Origin: Polaribacter haliotis
Lineage (GTDB): Bacteria; Bacteroidota; Bacteroidia; Flavobacteriales; Flavobacteriaceae
Length of the DNA stretch: 64,000 nucleotides
Direction of reading: 5' to 3'
Assembly: GCF_014784055.1 (NCBI RefSeq)
Contig: NZ_CP061813.1
Coordinates: forward strand, 3,234,001-3,298,000
The position numbers and the translations under genes were made by a program. The notes beneath the pieces are model-generated. The model was not told the origin of the DNA, did not search any database, and was given only the letters and a program-made list of their open reading frames with translations. Positions within the stretch are counted from its first letter, which is position 1. Each line of letters starts with the position of its first letter. Below are positions 35,724 to 45,792 of the stretch, piece after piece.

Positions 35724-37400
35724 ATGGCACATTTATCAGATATTGAAATTGCACAAGCAAAAAAGCTCGAACATATTATAGAAATCGCAAAAAAAATAAA
35801 TATTGTTGAAGACGATTTGGAAATGTATGGAAAGTACAAAGCAAAACTCCCTTTGTCTTTAATTGATGATGAAAAAATAGCTAAAAACAACTTGGTTTTA
35901 GTAACTGCATTAACTCCAACTCCAGCAGGAGAAGGAAAAACAACAGTTTCAATTGGTTTAACAGAAGGATTGAATAAAATAGGAAAACAAGCAACAGTCG
36001 TTTTAAGAGAACCTTCCTTAGGACCCGTTTTTGGAATAAAAGGTGGAGCAGCAGGTGGAGGCTATTCGCAAGTTGTGCCAATGGAAGACATTAATTTACA
36101 TTTTACAGGAGATTTTAACGCAGTTGAAAAGGCGAATAATTTATTATCTGCTTTAATTGATAATAACATACAAAGTAAATCGAACAATTTAAATATAGAT
36201 CCAAGAACTGTGCTTTGGAAACGTGTTATTGATATGAACGATCGCGCTTTGCGTGATATTACCATTGGTTTAGGAGGAACTGCAAATGGTGTTCCAAGGC
36301 AAGATGGTTTTAATATTACTCCAGCTTCAGAAGTAATGGCGATTCTTTGTATGGCATCTGATATCGAGAATTTGAAAAAACGTTTGGGCGATATTTTTAT
36401 TGGTTTTACTTATAAAAATGAACCTGTTTTTGCACGTGATTTAAAAGCAGAAAATGCAATGGCGATTTTGCTGAAAGATGCTATTAAACCAAATTTAGTG
36501 CAAACTTTGGAAGAAAATCCTGCAATTATTCATGGAGGTCCTTTCGCAAATATTGCACAAGGTACCAATACAATTATTGCCACAAAAATGGGACTTTCCT
36601 TATCTAATTACGTAGTTACAGAAGCAGGTTTTGGTGCTGATTTAGGTGCAGAAAAATTCCTGAATATAAAATCTCAATTCGCAAAACTGAATCCTAAATG
36701 TGTGGTTTTAGTTGCTACAATTAGGGCTTTACGTCATCATGGAGGCGCAAAAAAAGAGGTTTACAATACACCTGACTTAGAGAAAGTAACAGAAGGTTTT
36801 AGTAATCTTGAAAAGCATATAGAAAATATCCGAAAATATAATATTGAGCCAGTTGTTGCCATAAATTCTTTTGTTTCAGATTCTAAAGAAGAAGTAAATT
36901 TTGTAATTGAAAAATGTGCAAGTTTAGGAGTGCAAGCTGTATTGTCTGAAGGTTGGGCAAAAGGAGGTGAGGGTACTAAGAAATTGGCAGAAGCAGTTGT
37001 AGATATTGTGGAAAATAAAGCAACTCAATACAAACCTTTGTATGATTGGAACTCTCCAGTAAAAGAAAAAATAGAAAAAATAGCCAAAGAAATTTACGGA
37101 GCAGAAAATGTTGCATACGATAACAAAGCGCTTTTAAATCTAAGAAGAATTGAGCGATTAGGTTTCGGTAATTTTGCTATTTGTATGGCGAAAACACAAA
37201 AATCTTTTTCGGATGACGAACGTTTAATAGGAAGACCTAAAGGATTTACAGTTACAGTTCGTGAAATAGAAATTGCAGCTGGTGCACAATTCTTAATTCC
37301 TATTTTAGGGAAAATGATGCGAATGCCAGGTTTGCCAGCAATTCCTGCATCAGAAAATATGACAATTGATAATGATGGTGTTATTTCTGGATTATCTTAA
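35724..37400 (+). CDS. fhs: Formate-tetrahydrofolate ligase
   Basis: Makes 10-formyltetrahydrofolate from formate, THF and ATP for one-carbon metabolism. The ATP loop TPAGEGKTT lies near residue 60. GFGADLGAEKF and the C-terminal PGLPAIPASENM are family hallmarks. The ATG at 35724 is chosen because SDIEIAQAKKLEHI right after it matches the usual N-terminus and gives 558 residues, the normal length. An in-frame ATG at 35682 would add 14 residues. The TATATTTA at 35674-35681 resembles a -7 promoter box, which also favours the later start. Confidence 0.92.
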   Translation: MAHLSDIEIAQAKKLEHIIEIAKKINIVEDDLEMYGKYKAKLPLSLIDDEKIAKNNLVLVTALTPTPAGEGKTTVSIGLTEGLNKIGKQATVVLREPSLGPVFGIKGGAAGGGYSQVVPMEDINLHFTGDFNAVEKANNLLSALIDNNIQSKSNNLNIDPRTVLWKRVIDMNDRALRDITIGLGGTANGVPRQDGFNITPASEVMAILCMASDIENLKKRLGDIFIGFTYKNEPVFARDLKAENAMAILLKDAIKPNLVQTLEENPAIIHGGPFANIAQGTNTIIATKMGLSLSNYVVTEAGFGADLGAEKFLNIKSQFAKLNPKCVVLVATIRALRHHGGAKKEVYNTPDLEKVTEGFSNLEKHIENIRKYNIEPVVAINSFVSDSKEEVNFVIEKCASLGVQAVLSEGWAKGGEGTKKLAEAVVDIVENKATQYKPLYDWNSPVKEKIEKIAKEIYGAENVAYDNKALLNLRRIERLGFGNFAICMAKTQKSFSDDERLIGRPKGFTVTVREIEIAAGAQFLIPILGKMMRMPGLPAIPASENMTIDNDGVISGLS

Positions 37401-37427
37401 AACAGAATTGTAAACTCTATAAAACAG

Positions 37428-37456
37428 AAAAATCCAGCTAAAAGCTGGATTTTTTA
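37428..37456. terminator. Bidirectional terminator between fhs and mdh
   Basis: Stem AATCCAGCT / AGCTGGATT with a 3-base loop, flanked by A's and a T-run. It serves two convergent genes. Confidence 0.88.
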
Positions 37457-37477
37457 AATATATATAATAATGTCGTT

Positions 37478-38404
37478 TTATAATTCTAACAATCCGTTAG
37501 TTTTAGAAACACCTTCTGCAGATGCTTGTAAATTAGCTTTTTCAGCATCAGATAAATCGATTTCTACAATTTTTTCAATTCCGTCTTTTCCTAAAACAAC
37601 AGGAACTCCAATACATAAATCATTTAAACCAAATTCTCCTTCTAATAAAGAAGAACATGGGAATATCTTTTTAGTATCACATGCAATTGCCTGAACCATT
37701 CCAGAAACTGCAGCTCCAGGAGCATACCAAGCAGAAGTTCCTAATAAACCAGTTAATGTGGCTCCACCAACTTTGGTGTCTTGCATCACTTGTTCTAATC
37801 TTTCTTCAGAAATAAATTGGGATACTGGTACAGAATTCCTAGTTGCCAATCTAGTTAAAGGAACCATACCTTTATCTGAATGACCTCCAATTACCATTCC
37901 ATCAACATCAGAGATAGGTGCACCTAAAGCTTCTGCTAATCTATATTTAAAACGAGCTGAATCTAATGCTCCACCCATACCAATAATTCTATTTTTAGGT
38001 AAACCTGTAGTTTTATGAACTAAATATGTCATAGTATCCATAGGATTAGAAACTACAATTATAATCGTATTTGGAGAATGTTCAATTAAATTAGAAGATA
38101 CCGTTTTTACAATTCCTGCATTAATTCCAATTAGTTCTTCACGAGTCATTCCTGGTTTTCTTGGAATCCCAGAAGTAATTACACAAATATTAGAATCTGC
38201 AGTTTTAGAATAATCGTTTGTACTTCCTGTAATTTTGGTGTCAAAACCATTTAAAGAAGCAGTTTGCATTAAGTCCATCGCTTTTCCTTCTGCATACCCC
38301 TCTTTAATGTCTAATAAAACAACTTCCGAAGCAAAATTTTTAATAGCAATATATTCTGCACAACTTGCACCTACTGCACCTGCACCAACAACTGTAACTT
38401 TCAT
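37478..38404 (-). CDS. mdh: Malate dehydrogenase (LDH-like class)
   Basis: Interconverts malate and oxaloacetate with NAD in the citric acid cycle. The 308-residue protein has the Rossmann loop GAGAVGASCAEYIA at 7-20 and an acidic residue (LLDI) at the end of the second strand, which favours NAD. It also has the catalytic GGHSDKGMVPL histidine near 175 and the active-site Arg residues in GIPRKPGMTREEL, typical of malate-specific members. It is a single gene that faces fhs across a shared terminator. Confidence 0.95.
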   Translation of the reverse strand: MKVTVVGAGAVGASCAEYIAIKNFASEVVLLDIKEGYAEGKAMDLMQTASLNGFDTKITGSTNDYSKTADSNICVITSGIPRKPGMTREELIGINAGIVKTVSSNLIEHSPNTIIIVVSNPMDTMTYLVHKTTGLPKNRIIGMGGALDSARFKYRLAEALGAPISDVDGMVIGGHSDKGMVPLTRLATRNSVPVSQFISEERLEQVMQDTKVGGATLTGLLGTSAWYAPGAAVSGMVQAIACDTKKIFPCSSLLEGEFGLNDLCIGVPVVLGKDGIEKIVEIDLSDAEKANLQASAEGVSKTNGLLEL

Positions 38405-38532
38405 AATTTTAAATTTTAATTTATATTGAATAATCGAGTGCTAAAATACGATTTTTAAGGAATGTTTTCGTTAATTTAAAGCAAAAAAAGAACAACTAAA
38501 CTAGATGTCTTTTTTTGTTAAATTTTTAAGGA

Positions 38533-39573
38533 TTATTTAATACTAATTGCAACTCCTAAATTGAATGAGCTGAATTCTTGTAAAGTATAAGAGCTAAATA
38601 TTTTTAAATACCTTAAGCTTAATCTTGCTCCTAATGTTGAGGAAAACCCATTCGAATTAAATTTTGATGAATTAGTAGTATCTAAATTTTTAGTTATAGA
38701 ATTGGAATTTCCTTCATATTGCCCCTTAAATTCACCAAGAGTTTTATAGGAAGCATTACTATTATTGTAAGCAAACCCTCCATACAAATTAAATGAAGAC
38801 CAATCATAAGATACAAGCGTTTGTAACGTAAAAGTATTTAAATTAAAAGCTGTTAAACCATTTTTAGTTTCTAAGCCAGATGCATTTCCGGAAGGTAACT
38901 CTCTATCTTTTACACCATAATTAACATTCATGGTTGTGTAAGCGGCTAATAAAGAAATGTGTAAGGGTAATTTCTTAATTGATGGAAACCAATTTGTAAT
39001 TTCTTTTTTTAAGCCAACTCCTAATATATTTAAAGACTCATTATTATTGTTTGGTTTTATCTCGGGCATAAAACGCAACATAAAATCGAAATTATGAGAG
39101 AGCCCAATATTTAACTGTGCAATTGGAGTAGAAATAGTATTCGAAAAATATTTTCCACTATTTCCTTCTGGAGCATTAAAACTCGCGGATACACTTTCGT
39201 TATTTATATTTGTATTTACGTTTATAATTGATGAATTTTCTAATCCCACAGCTGAAACAGTTTTAACAGTTCCTAAAGGTTGGTTTATAGAACTCAATCC
39301 AGAAAGATTAAAACTTTTTGAATTTGAAGGTATTACAACGCTATTCAAATTAATGGAAAAATCAAAACCAAAAGGCTTATGCGTTTTTGCGGTGTGATAC
39401 CAACCATTATTTAAAGCGCTTTTAAATGCATTAATTCTTGGTGAAAAGTAAGCTTTTATGAGTTGTTGACTGTCATTTTTATCAGCTAATAAGAAAGATT
39501 CAAAACCAGTTTGAGCTTTTAAATTGCAAACAAATAATAATAGAGTGAAAGAAATGAAAATATATTTTTTCAT
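38533..39573 (-). CDS. DUF6588-like exported protein, paralogue A
   Basis: A 346-residue exported protein with a signal peptide (KKYIFISFTLLLFVCNLKAQ). The body has features of a small outer membrane barrel: alternating hydrophobic strands and aromatic ends. Shared motifs with the protein at 40396 are LIKAYFSPRINAFKSALNNGWYHTAKTHKPFGFDFSI-type N-termini, KKEITNWFPSIKKLPLHISLLAAY and an ending in GVAISIK. Both probably belong to the DUF6588 family of Bacteroidetes. Function is unknown. The pair is arranged head to head across 296 AT-rich bases. Confidence 0.75.
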   Translation of the reverse strand: MKKYIFISFTLLLFVCNLKAQTGFESFLLADKNDSQQLIKAYFSPRINAFKSALNNGWYHTAKTHKPFGFDFSINLNSVVIPSNSKSFNLSGLSSINQPLGTVKTVSAVGLENSSIINVNTNINNESVSASFNAPEGNSGKYFSNTISTPIAQLNIGLSHNFDFMLRFMPEIKPNNNNESLNILGVGLKKEITNWFPSIKKLPLHISLLAAYTTMNVNYGVKDRELPSGNASGLETKNGLTAFNLNTFTLQTLVSYDWSSFNLYGGFAYNNSNASYKTLGEFKGQYEGNSNSITKNLDTTNSSKFNSNGFSSTLGARLSLRYLKIFSSYTLQEFSSFNLGVAISIK

Positions 39574-39825
39574 TTTTAAGGGATTTAGGGGTTAAATTAT
39601 TTGATAAAAATAATAAATATTAATGAATTAATTAATAATCGATTCCTTTAATAGTATTTATTAGTTTTAAAAAATCAAATAATATAGATTAATTGGATAT
39701 TATTCTTATTAAATATTGGAAAAATTAATTGTAAAATCAATAAAACGCTAGTTAATAGAGATTTACTTTTATAGTCTTTGGCTAAAAACAGGTATTTTCC
39801 CCTATTTAAACTATTATTAATTTCT

Positions 39826-39833
39826 TATATTTG
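39826..39833 (+). promoter_or_regulatory. -7 promoter element of the lipoprotein-DUF6588 unit
   Basis: TATATTTG, 36 bases before the start at 39870, matches the Bacteroidetes consensus. No TTG at a standard distance was seen. The rest of the intergenic stretch 39574-39869 is very AT-rich and shows nothing else. Confidence 0.5.
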
Positions 39834-39869
39834 TAATTAACAAATATTTAACTACTAAAATTATACAAA

Positions 39870-40367
39870 ATGAAAAGAATTAAATTTTTAAAACCACTAT
39901 TATTGTTTGTTGCAATAATGGCATTTAGCAACTGTGAAGAAAATGGAGAAATACAATTTATTGTTGTAGACGAGTTTGAAAGTAATGCTGTAGTCACAGG
40001 TCTAAACACTACTACATCATTTGAAACTTCAAGTTCTACAGATATCTCTCAATTATTAGACAATGCAAGTAAATTTGTTGATGCTAATATCGAGAAGGTT
40101 ACACTTACTTTACAAGATGATTACTCTGGAGATGCTATTTCTGGAAATTTTGATTTAACTGTTGGTCCAATTAAAATCAATCAGACTCTTACACTTACTA
40201 AAGGAGTTGGTACAGAAATTTTAATTCCTGCAAATGCTTCAGGTATTTTGTCTCTTATAAATTCTGGAACATTTCCTTATGTGCTTAAAGCGGATTTTAC
40301 TTCAACACCTGGAGATGATTCTTTTACGATTAATTTAAAATTTAAAGTAAAAGCAACAGTAGAATAA
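39870..40367 (+). CDS. Small exported lipoprotein
   Basis: A 165-residue lipoprotein with signal and lipobox MAFSNC (Cys at residue ~22). The mature part is Thr/Ser/Asn-rich with beta-strand-like alternation, perhaps a small beta-sandwich. It lies 28 bases upstream of the second DUF6588-like protein and shares its promoter. The function is unknown. An outer membrane lipoprotein partner of the barrel-like protein is a guess from position. Confidence 0.65.
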   Translation: MKRIKFLKPLLLFVAIMAFSNCEENGEIQFIVVDEFESNAVVTGLNTTTSFETSSSTDISQLLDNASKFVDANIEKVTLTLQDDYSGDAISGNFDLTVGPIKINQTLTLTKGVGTEILIPANASGILSLINSGTFPYVLKADFTSTPGDDSFTINLKFKVKATVE

Positions 40368-40395
40368 AAACTGATAAATTAACCAAACTTACAAT

Positions 40396-41406
40396 ATGAA
40401 AAAATTAATAACTTTGGCACTTGCTTTAACTAGTATGGTGTCTTTTAGTCAAATAGATTTAGAATCAATTTTAGAGGGTGGAGCTGGAGATGCACAAACA
40501 CTTTTAAAAGGCTATGCAGCCCCTTTTGCTACAGGTTTTGGGAATGGAATTAATGGTGGATGGTATACCACTGCAAGGTCTCATAAATTTTTGGGAATTG
40601 ATATTGCAGTAATTGCAAATGGAGCTTTTGTACCAGAAAATGCAGAAACTTTTACTTTTACTAATTCAGAGTACACAAATATTAAGTTAGATTCAGATCC
40701 TAATAACCCATCTGCTTCTGCGCAATTACCTACTTTATTTGGGTCTCAAGATTTGGCAGACAGACCATTGTTAGAATTTACGGATTCAAATAACAACTCT
40801 ATTTCAACTTCTTCTTTACCAGGTTCTGGTTTAAAAGAATCTATTGGGTATAATGTTGTACCATCTGCAATGATTCAAGCTGGTGTAGGGCTGTTTAAAA
40901 AAACAGATTTAATTATTCGTTTTGTGCCAAAACAGAAAGGAGATGAGTACGAATTCTCTACATTTGGTATTGGAATTAAGCATGATATAAAACAATGGAT
41001 TCCTTTTGTAAAAAGATTACCATTTGATGTTTCTATTTTAGCTGCTTGGAATGACGTGAAATCTAAATTCTTTGTAGATCCAGATAATGAGCCTACACAG
41101 GCGCTTGAGTTTAATACAAAAACATTTATGTTTCAAGTACTTGCCTCAAAGAAACTTTCTATTTTTACACTTTATGGAGGTGTTGGAACAACTTCTTATG
41201 ATACTGATGTTAATATGTTGGGAACTTACGTGACTTCAAATTCTGGAAAAACGTTTGTAGATCCTATAAAATTAGCTTACGATGGTAGTTCTATGAGAGC
41301 TAATTTAGGTTTAAGTATGAAATTGTTTTTCATAAATATTGCTGCTGAATATGCTTTACAGGAATATGATGTATTTACAGTAAGAGCAGGTTTCTCAATT
41401 AGATAA
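40396..41406 (+). CDS. DUF6588-like exported protein, paralogue B
   Basis: A 336-residue protein with a signal peptide (KKLITLALALTSMVSFSQ). The N-terminal region (LLKGYAAPFATGFGNGINGGWYTTARSHKFLGIDIAV) and the central IKHDIKQWIPFVKRLPFDVSILAAW-type segment, each paraphrased in the protein at 38533, show common ancestry. Repeated amphipathic strands and the final GFSIR suggest an outer membrane barrel. Unknown function. A strong bidirectional terminator separates it from gyrB. Confidence 0.75.
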   Translation: MKKLITLALALTSMVSFSQIDLESILEGGAGDAQTLLKGYAAPFATGFGNGINGGWYTTARSHKFLGIDIAVIANGAFVPENAETFTFTNSEYTNIKLDSDPNNPSASAQLPTLFGSQDLADRPLLEFTDSNNNSISTSSLPGSGLKESIGYNVVPSAMIQAGVGLFKKTDLIIRFVPKQKGDEYEFSTFGIGIKHDIKQWIPFVKRLPFDVSILAAWNDVKSKFFVDPDNEPTQALEFNTKTFMFQVLASKKLSIFTLYGGVGTTSYDTDVNMLGTYVTSNSGKTFVDPIKLAYDGSSMRANLGLSMKLFFINIAAEYALQEYDVFTVRAGFSIR

Positions 41407-41423
41407 ACCTATTTTAATAAAAT

Positions 41424-41464
41424 AAAAAAAAAGCGGAAGATTTTTAAATCTTCCGCTTTTTTTT
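41424..41464. terminator. Bidirectional terminator between DUF6588-like gene and gyrB
   Basis: Perfect stem GCGGAAGATTT / AAATCTTCCGC with a 2-base centre, flanked by nine A's and eight T's, so it works in both directions. Confidence 0.92.
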
Positions 41465-41485
41465 GTTGATTAATTTTTGTGAAAT

Positions 41486-43435
<1,950 letters not shown>

Positions 43436-43488
43436 TTATTTATTTTAAAGTTGATAAAACTCGTCTCGAAAAACGAATTTTGTAAACT

Positions 43489-43518
43489 CAAATTTACGAT
43501 TTTTAGACTGTTTTTCAA
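43489..43518 (-). promoter_or_regulatory. Promoter of gyrB
   Basis: On the minus strand TTG (43516-43518), 19 bases, then TAAATTTG (43489-43496), 65 bases before the gyrB start. Confidence 0.7.
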
Positions 43519-43754
43519 ATGTTTTAAGCGATTTAGTTCTAAAATTATCAACATTTGTTGATTTCTTAAAAGTCTCTTAAATCGCTTAAAAATGATTTTA
43601 TTTTTGAATTTTGAATTTTTCTTTCGATGTTTAAAATTGAAATTTGATAAAATTGCTTAAACCTTTAATTTTTGATTTTATTTTTTTTACTTTTTTTATG
43701 ATTTTATGCAAAATACCTCTTCCAAATCTTAATTATTTTTGAAGTAACAAACTC

Positions 43755-43837
43755 GCGTTAGGGATTGCAGTGGAAATCCTTTTGCCTTTTTTAAGGCAAA
43801 AGATTGTAGCGAAAAGCCCGACCTTTAGGGAACGCCC
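43755..43837 (+). repeat. Structured repeat R, copy 3
   Basis: Outer helix GCGTT/AACGC (43755-43759 with 43831-43835), then GGG/CCC (43761-43763 with 43817-43819), and an inner hairpin CTTTTGCCTT/AAGGCAAAAG. Conserved words are GGATTG-type and TAGCGAAAAGC. Relative to copy 1 the outer pair G-C becomes T-A and the second helix changes A-T to G-C, both compensated. It occupies part of the 575-base gap between gyrB and the Asn leader; the rest is AT-rich without genes. Confidence 0.7.
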
Positions 43838-43954
43838 AAATAATTATTAGAAACTTTTTAATGTATTTAATACCATAATTTATGAAATTAATAATTATAG
43901 TTCGAATTTTTGATAATACTATAATGACTGTATAAAATCGTAGAAAAGAGGTTT

Positions 43955-43981
43955 TTGAACCATTTATTCTACATATATTTG
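43955..43981 (+). promoter_or_regulatory. Promoter of the gatC-gatA-gatB/aspS leader
   Basis: TTG at 43955-43957, 16 bases, then TATATTTG at 43974-43981. The leader peptide start lies 17 bases downstream. Confidence 0.7.
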
Positions 43982-43998
43982 CTCGCACAAGAATTAAA

Positions 43999-44046
43999 AT
44001 GACAAATAATAATAACAATCGTAATTTCAATAATCCTAATTTATAG
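43999..44046 (+). CDS. Asparagine-rich leader peptide of the gatCAB/aspS operon
   Basis: A 15-codon reading frame, MTNNNNNRNFNNPNL, with nine Asn codons (eight AAT and one AAC). It has its own promoter 17 bases upstream and a terminator hairpin 28 bases downstream. By analogy with trp and his leaders, the ribosome should stall on these codons when Asn-tRNA is scarce. The genes that follow make Asn-tRNA by transamidation, so the sensed amino acid matches the product of the operon. The short frame cannot be proven by length alone. The codon bias, promoter and attenuator together are the evidence. Confidence 0.82.
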   Translation: MTNNNNNRNFNNPNL

Positions 44047-44049
44047 GAC

Positions 44050-44104
44050 GGAAGGTTGTTGTTTAAAAATATTTAAAGCCTTCCTAATCGGAAGGCTTTT
44101 TTTT
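44050..44104 (+). promoter_or_regulatory. Attenuator (anti-terminator arm and terminator) before gatC
   Basis: The terminator is AAAGCCTTCC (44075-44084), loop TAATC, GGAAGGCTTT (44090-44099), then T's to 44104. An alternative arm GGAAGGTT (44050-44057), starting three bases after the leader stop codon, can pair with AGCCTTCC (44077-44084) through eight pairs including one wobble, which would destroy the terminator. A ribosome at the stop codon would cover this arm and allow termination. A ribosome stalled on early Asn codons would leave it free. gatC starts 20 bases after the T-run. Confidence 0.82.
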
Positions 44105-44123
44105 GAATCAAAAAACTAAAGAA

Positions 44124-44390
44124 ATGAGTAAAATAATGACAGTCGACATTTTGTCGAGTATTAAAGGTGCAGAGCCATCGGAATCTGTGAATAAATTATT
44201 TGACGTAATTAAAAATGCGAATCAGAATAATAATGCTAATAATACTGTCAAAAATAATGTGGTTTCTTTAAATGATTTAAGAGAAGATGTTGTAATTGAA
44301 AGCTCAAAAATTGAGAAAGAAATTATAAAAGAAAACTTTCCAAGAGAGAAAAACGGATTTTTAGTGGTTGCTAAAGTGATAGAAGATTAA
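44124..44390 (+). CDS. gatC: GatC-like subunit of Asp/Glu-tRNA amidotransferase, remodelled N-terminus
   Basis: An 88-residue protein whose C-terminal half matches GatC: LREDVV (52-57), then a spacer, FPREKNGFLVVAKVIE (72-87), the part that wraps around GatA and GatB. The N-terminal helical half of usual GatC (ARLEL.. and DYVEKL-type helices) is replaced by a short helix and an Asn-rich stretch (residues 31-45: nine Asn of fifteen). The ATG at 44124 lies 20 bases after the attenuator. gatA follows after one base. GatC stabilises the amidotransferase complex. The assignment rests on the C-terminal motif and on context. Confidence 0.78.
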   Translation: MSKIMTVDILSSIKGAEPSESVNKLFDVIKNANQNNNANNTVKNNVVSLNDLREDVVIESSKIEKEIIKENFPREKNGFLVVAKVIED

Positions 44391-44391
44391 T

Positions 44392-45792
44392 ATGGAGTCG
44401 CAGATAAAAAAACTACATCAGCAATTGGTGTCTAAAGAAATTTCGTGTACAGATTTGGTGCAAGAAAAATTAAATTTATTAAAACAAAATACGCATAATA
44501 CTGTCAATTCTTTGTTGGATTCTATGGCTTTGGAATTGGCTTCTAAAGTAGATACAAAAATTGCAAATGGCGAAGAAATCGGTCTTTTAGAAGGAATTCC
44601 ATTCGGAATTAAAGATGTGTATATGGTTCAAGGAACATACACAACTGCAAGTTCGGATTTGTTGAAAAACTACAAGTCTTCTTATACAGCAACTGCAATT
44701 CAGAAATTATTAGATGCTGGTGCAATTCCTTTAGTAAAAGAAAATTGCGATAGTTTTGGACATGGTTCCTCTTCTGAAAATACGATTTTTGGCGCTGTTA
44801 AAAATGCTATAAATCCCGATTTAGTTGGTGGAGGTTCTTCTGGAGGTTCTGCTGTAAATGTGGCAAAATATTTTACAACATTTTCAATTGGTGGCGATAC
44901 TGGAGGTTCTATTCGTCAGCCAGCAGGTTACAATAAAGTATATGGTTTAAAACCAACTTACGGACGAATTTCTCGTTACGGATTAATGGCATACGCATCT
45001 TCTACAGATTGTGTTGGACCGATTGCAAAATCTATTGAAGACATTAGAATTGTATTGAATATAATGAGTGGAAAAGATGTTAGAGACCAAACTACTTTTT
45101 CTTCGGAAGAAATTTTGGAGGAATCAATCTCAAATTCATCAACAATAAAAACAGTTGGTTACTTTAAAAATTTTATTGAAAGTGAAGCAATTTCACCACA
45201 AATAAAACAAGATTTTTTAGCAACAATTGATAAAATAAAAGCCAAAGGAATTGCCGTAAAAGAATTAGATTTCTTTAATGCTGATATTTTAGTTTCAACT
45301 TATTATACGTTGGCAATGGCAGAAACAGCTTCAAATTTATCACGTTTAGACGGAACAAATTATGGAGCAAGAATTGAAGGTGAAAATTTAAAAGACACCT
45401 ATTCAATTACACGATCAGAGAAATTTTCTGAAGAATCTAAAAGAAGAATTGTTGGAGGAAATCAAGTTTTATCACAAGGTTTTTCTGATGAAATTTACTT
45501 AAAAGCACAGAATTTAAGAGACCAAATTTCAACGAGATTTAGTGAGGACTTTAATGAAGTTGATATTATTTTATCTCCAGTAACTCCTGCTAATCCGCCT
45601 AAAATTGGCGATAGTTTAAATGATCCTCTAGCGATGTATTTATCTGATGCTTATACTGTTGGATTTAGTTTGGGAGAATTACCAACATTAACAATACCTA
45701 AAGGAACAGAAACAGGGTTACAAATTACAGCAGACAAGAAAAAAGATGAACAAGTCTTACAATTTGCAAACTTCTTAAACGATATTTTATAA
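44392..45792 (+). CDS. gatA: Aspartyl/glutamyl-tRNA amidotransferase subunit A
   Basis: GatA is the amidase that frees ammonia from glutamine for conversion of Asp-tRNA(Asn) or Glu-tRNA(Gln) to the amide form. The Ser-cisSer-Lys triad is intact: Lys74 in PFGIKD, Ser149 in GGGSSGGSA, Ser173 in GDTGGSIRQPA, with the same 75- and 24-residue spacing as in characterised GatA. The 466-residue length is typical. Its stop overlaps the gatB start by one base. Confidence 0.95.
   Translation: MESQIKKLHQQLVSKEISCTDLVQEKLNLLKQNTHNTVNSLLDSMALELASKVDTKIANGEEIGLLEGIPFGIKDVYMVQGTYTTASSDLLKNYKSSYTATAIQKLLDAGAIPLVKENCDSFGHGSSSENTIFGAVKNAINPDLVGGGSSGGSAVNVAKYFTTFSIGGDTGGSIRQPAGYNKVYGLKPTYGRISRYGLMAYASSTDCVGPIAKSIEDIRIVLNIMSGKDVRDQTTFSSEEILEESISNSSTIKTVGYFKNFIESEAISPQIKQDFLATIDKIKAKGIAVKELDFFNADILVSTYYTLAMAETASNLSRLDGTNYGARIEGENLKDTYSITRSEKFSEESKRRIVGGNQVLSQGFSDEIYLKAQNLRDQISTRFSEDFNEVDIILSPVTPANPPKIGDSLNDPLAMYLSDAYTVGFSLGELPTLTIPKGTETGLQITADKKKDEQVLQFANFLNDIL

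Noticed and set aside
43791-44030. Minus-strand 79-residue frame over the Asn leader region
   Set aside because: It overlaps the repeat, promoter and leader on the other strand, has no family features, and its composition fits reverse translation of AT-rich spacer.
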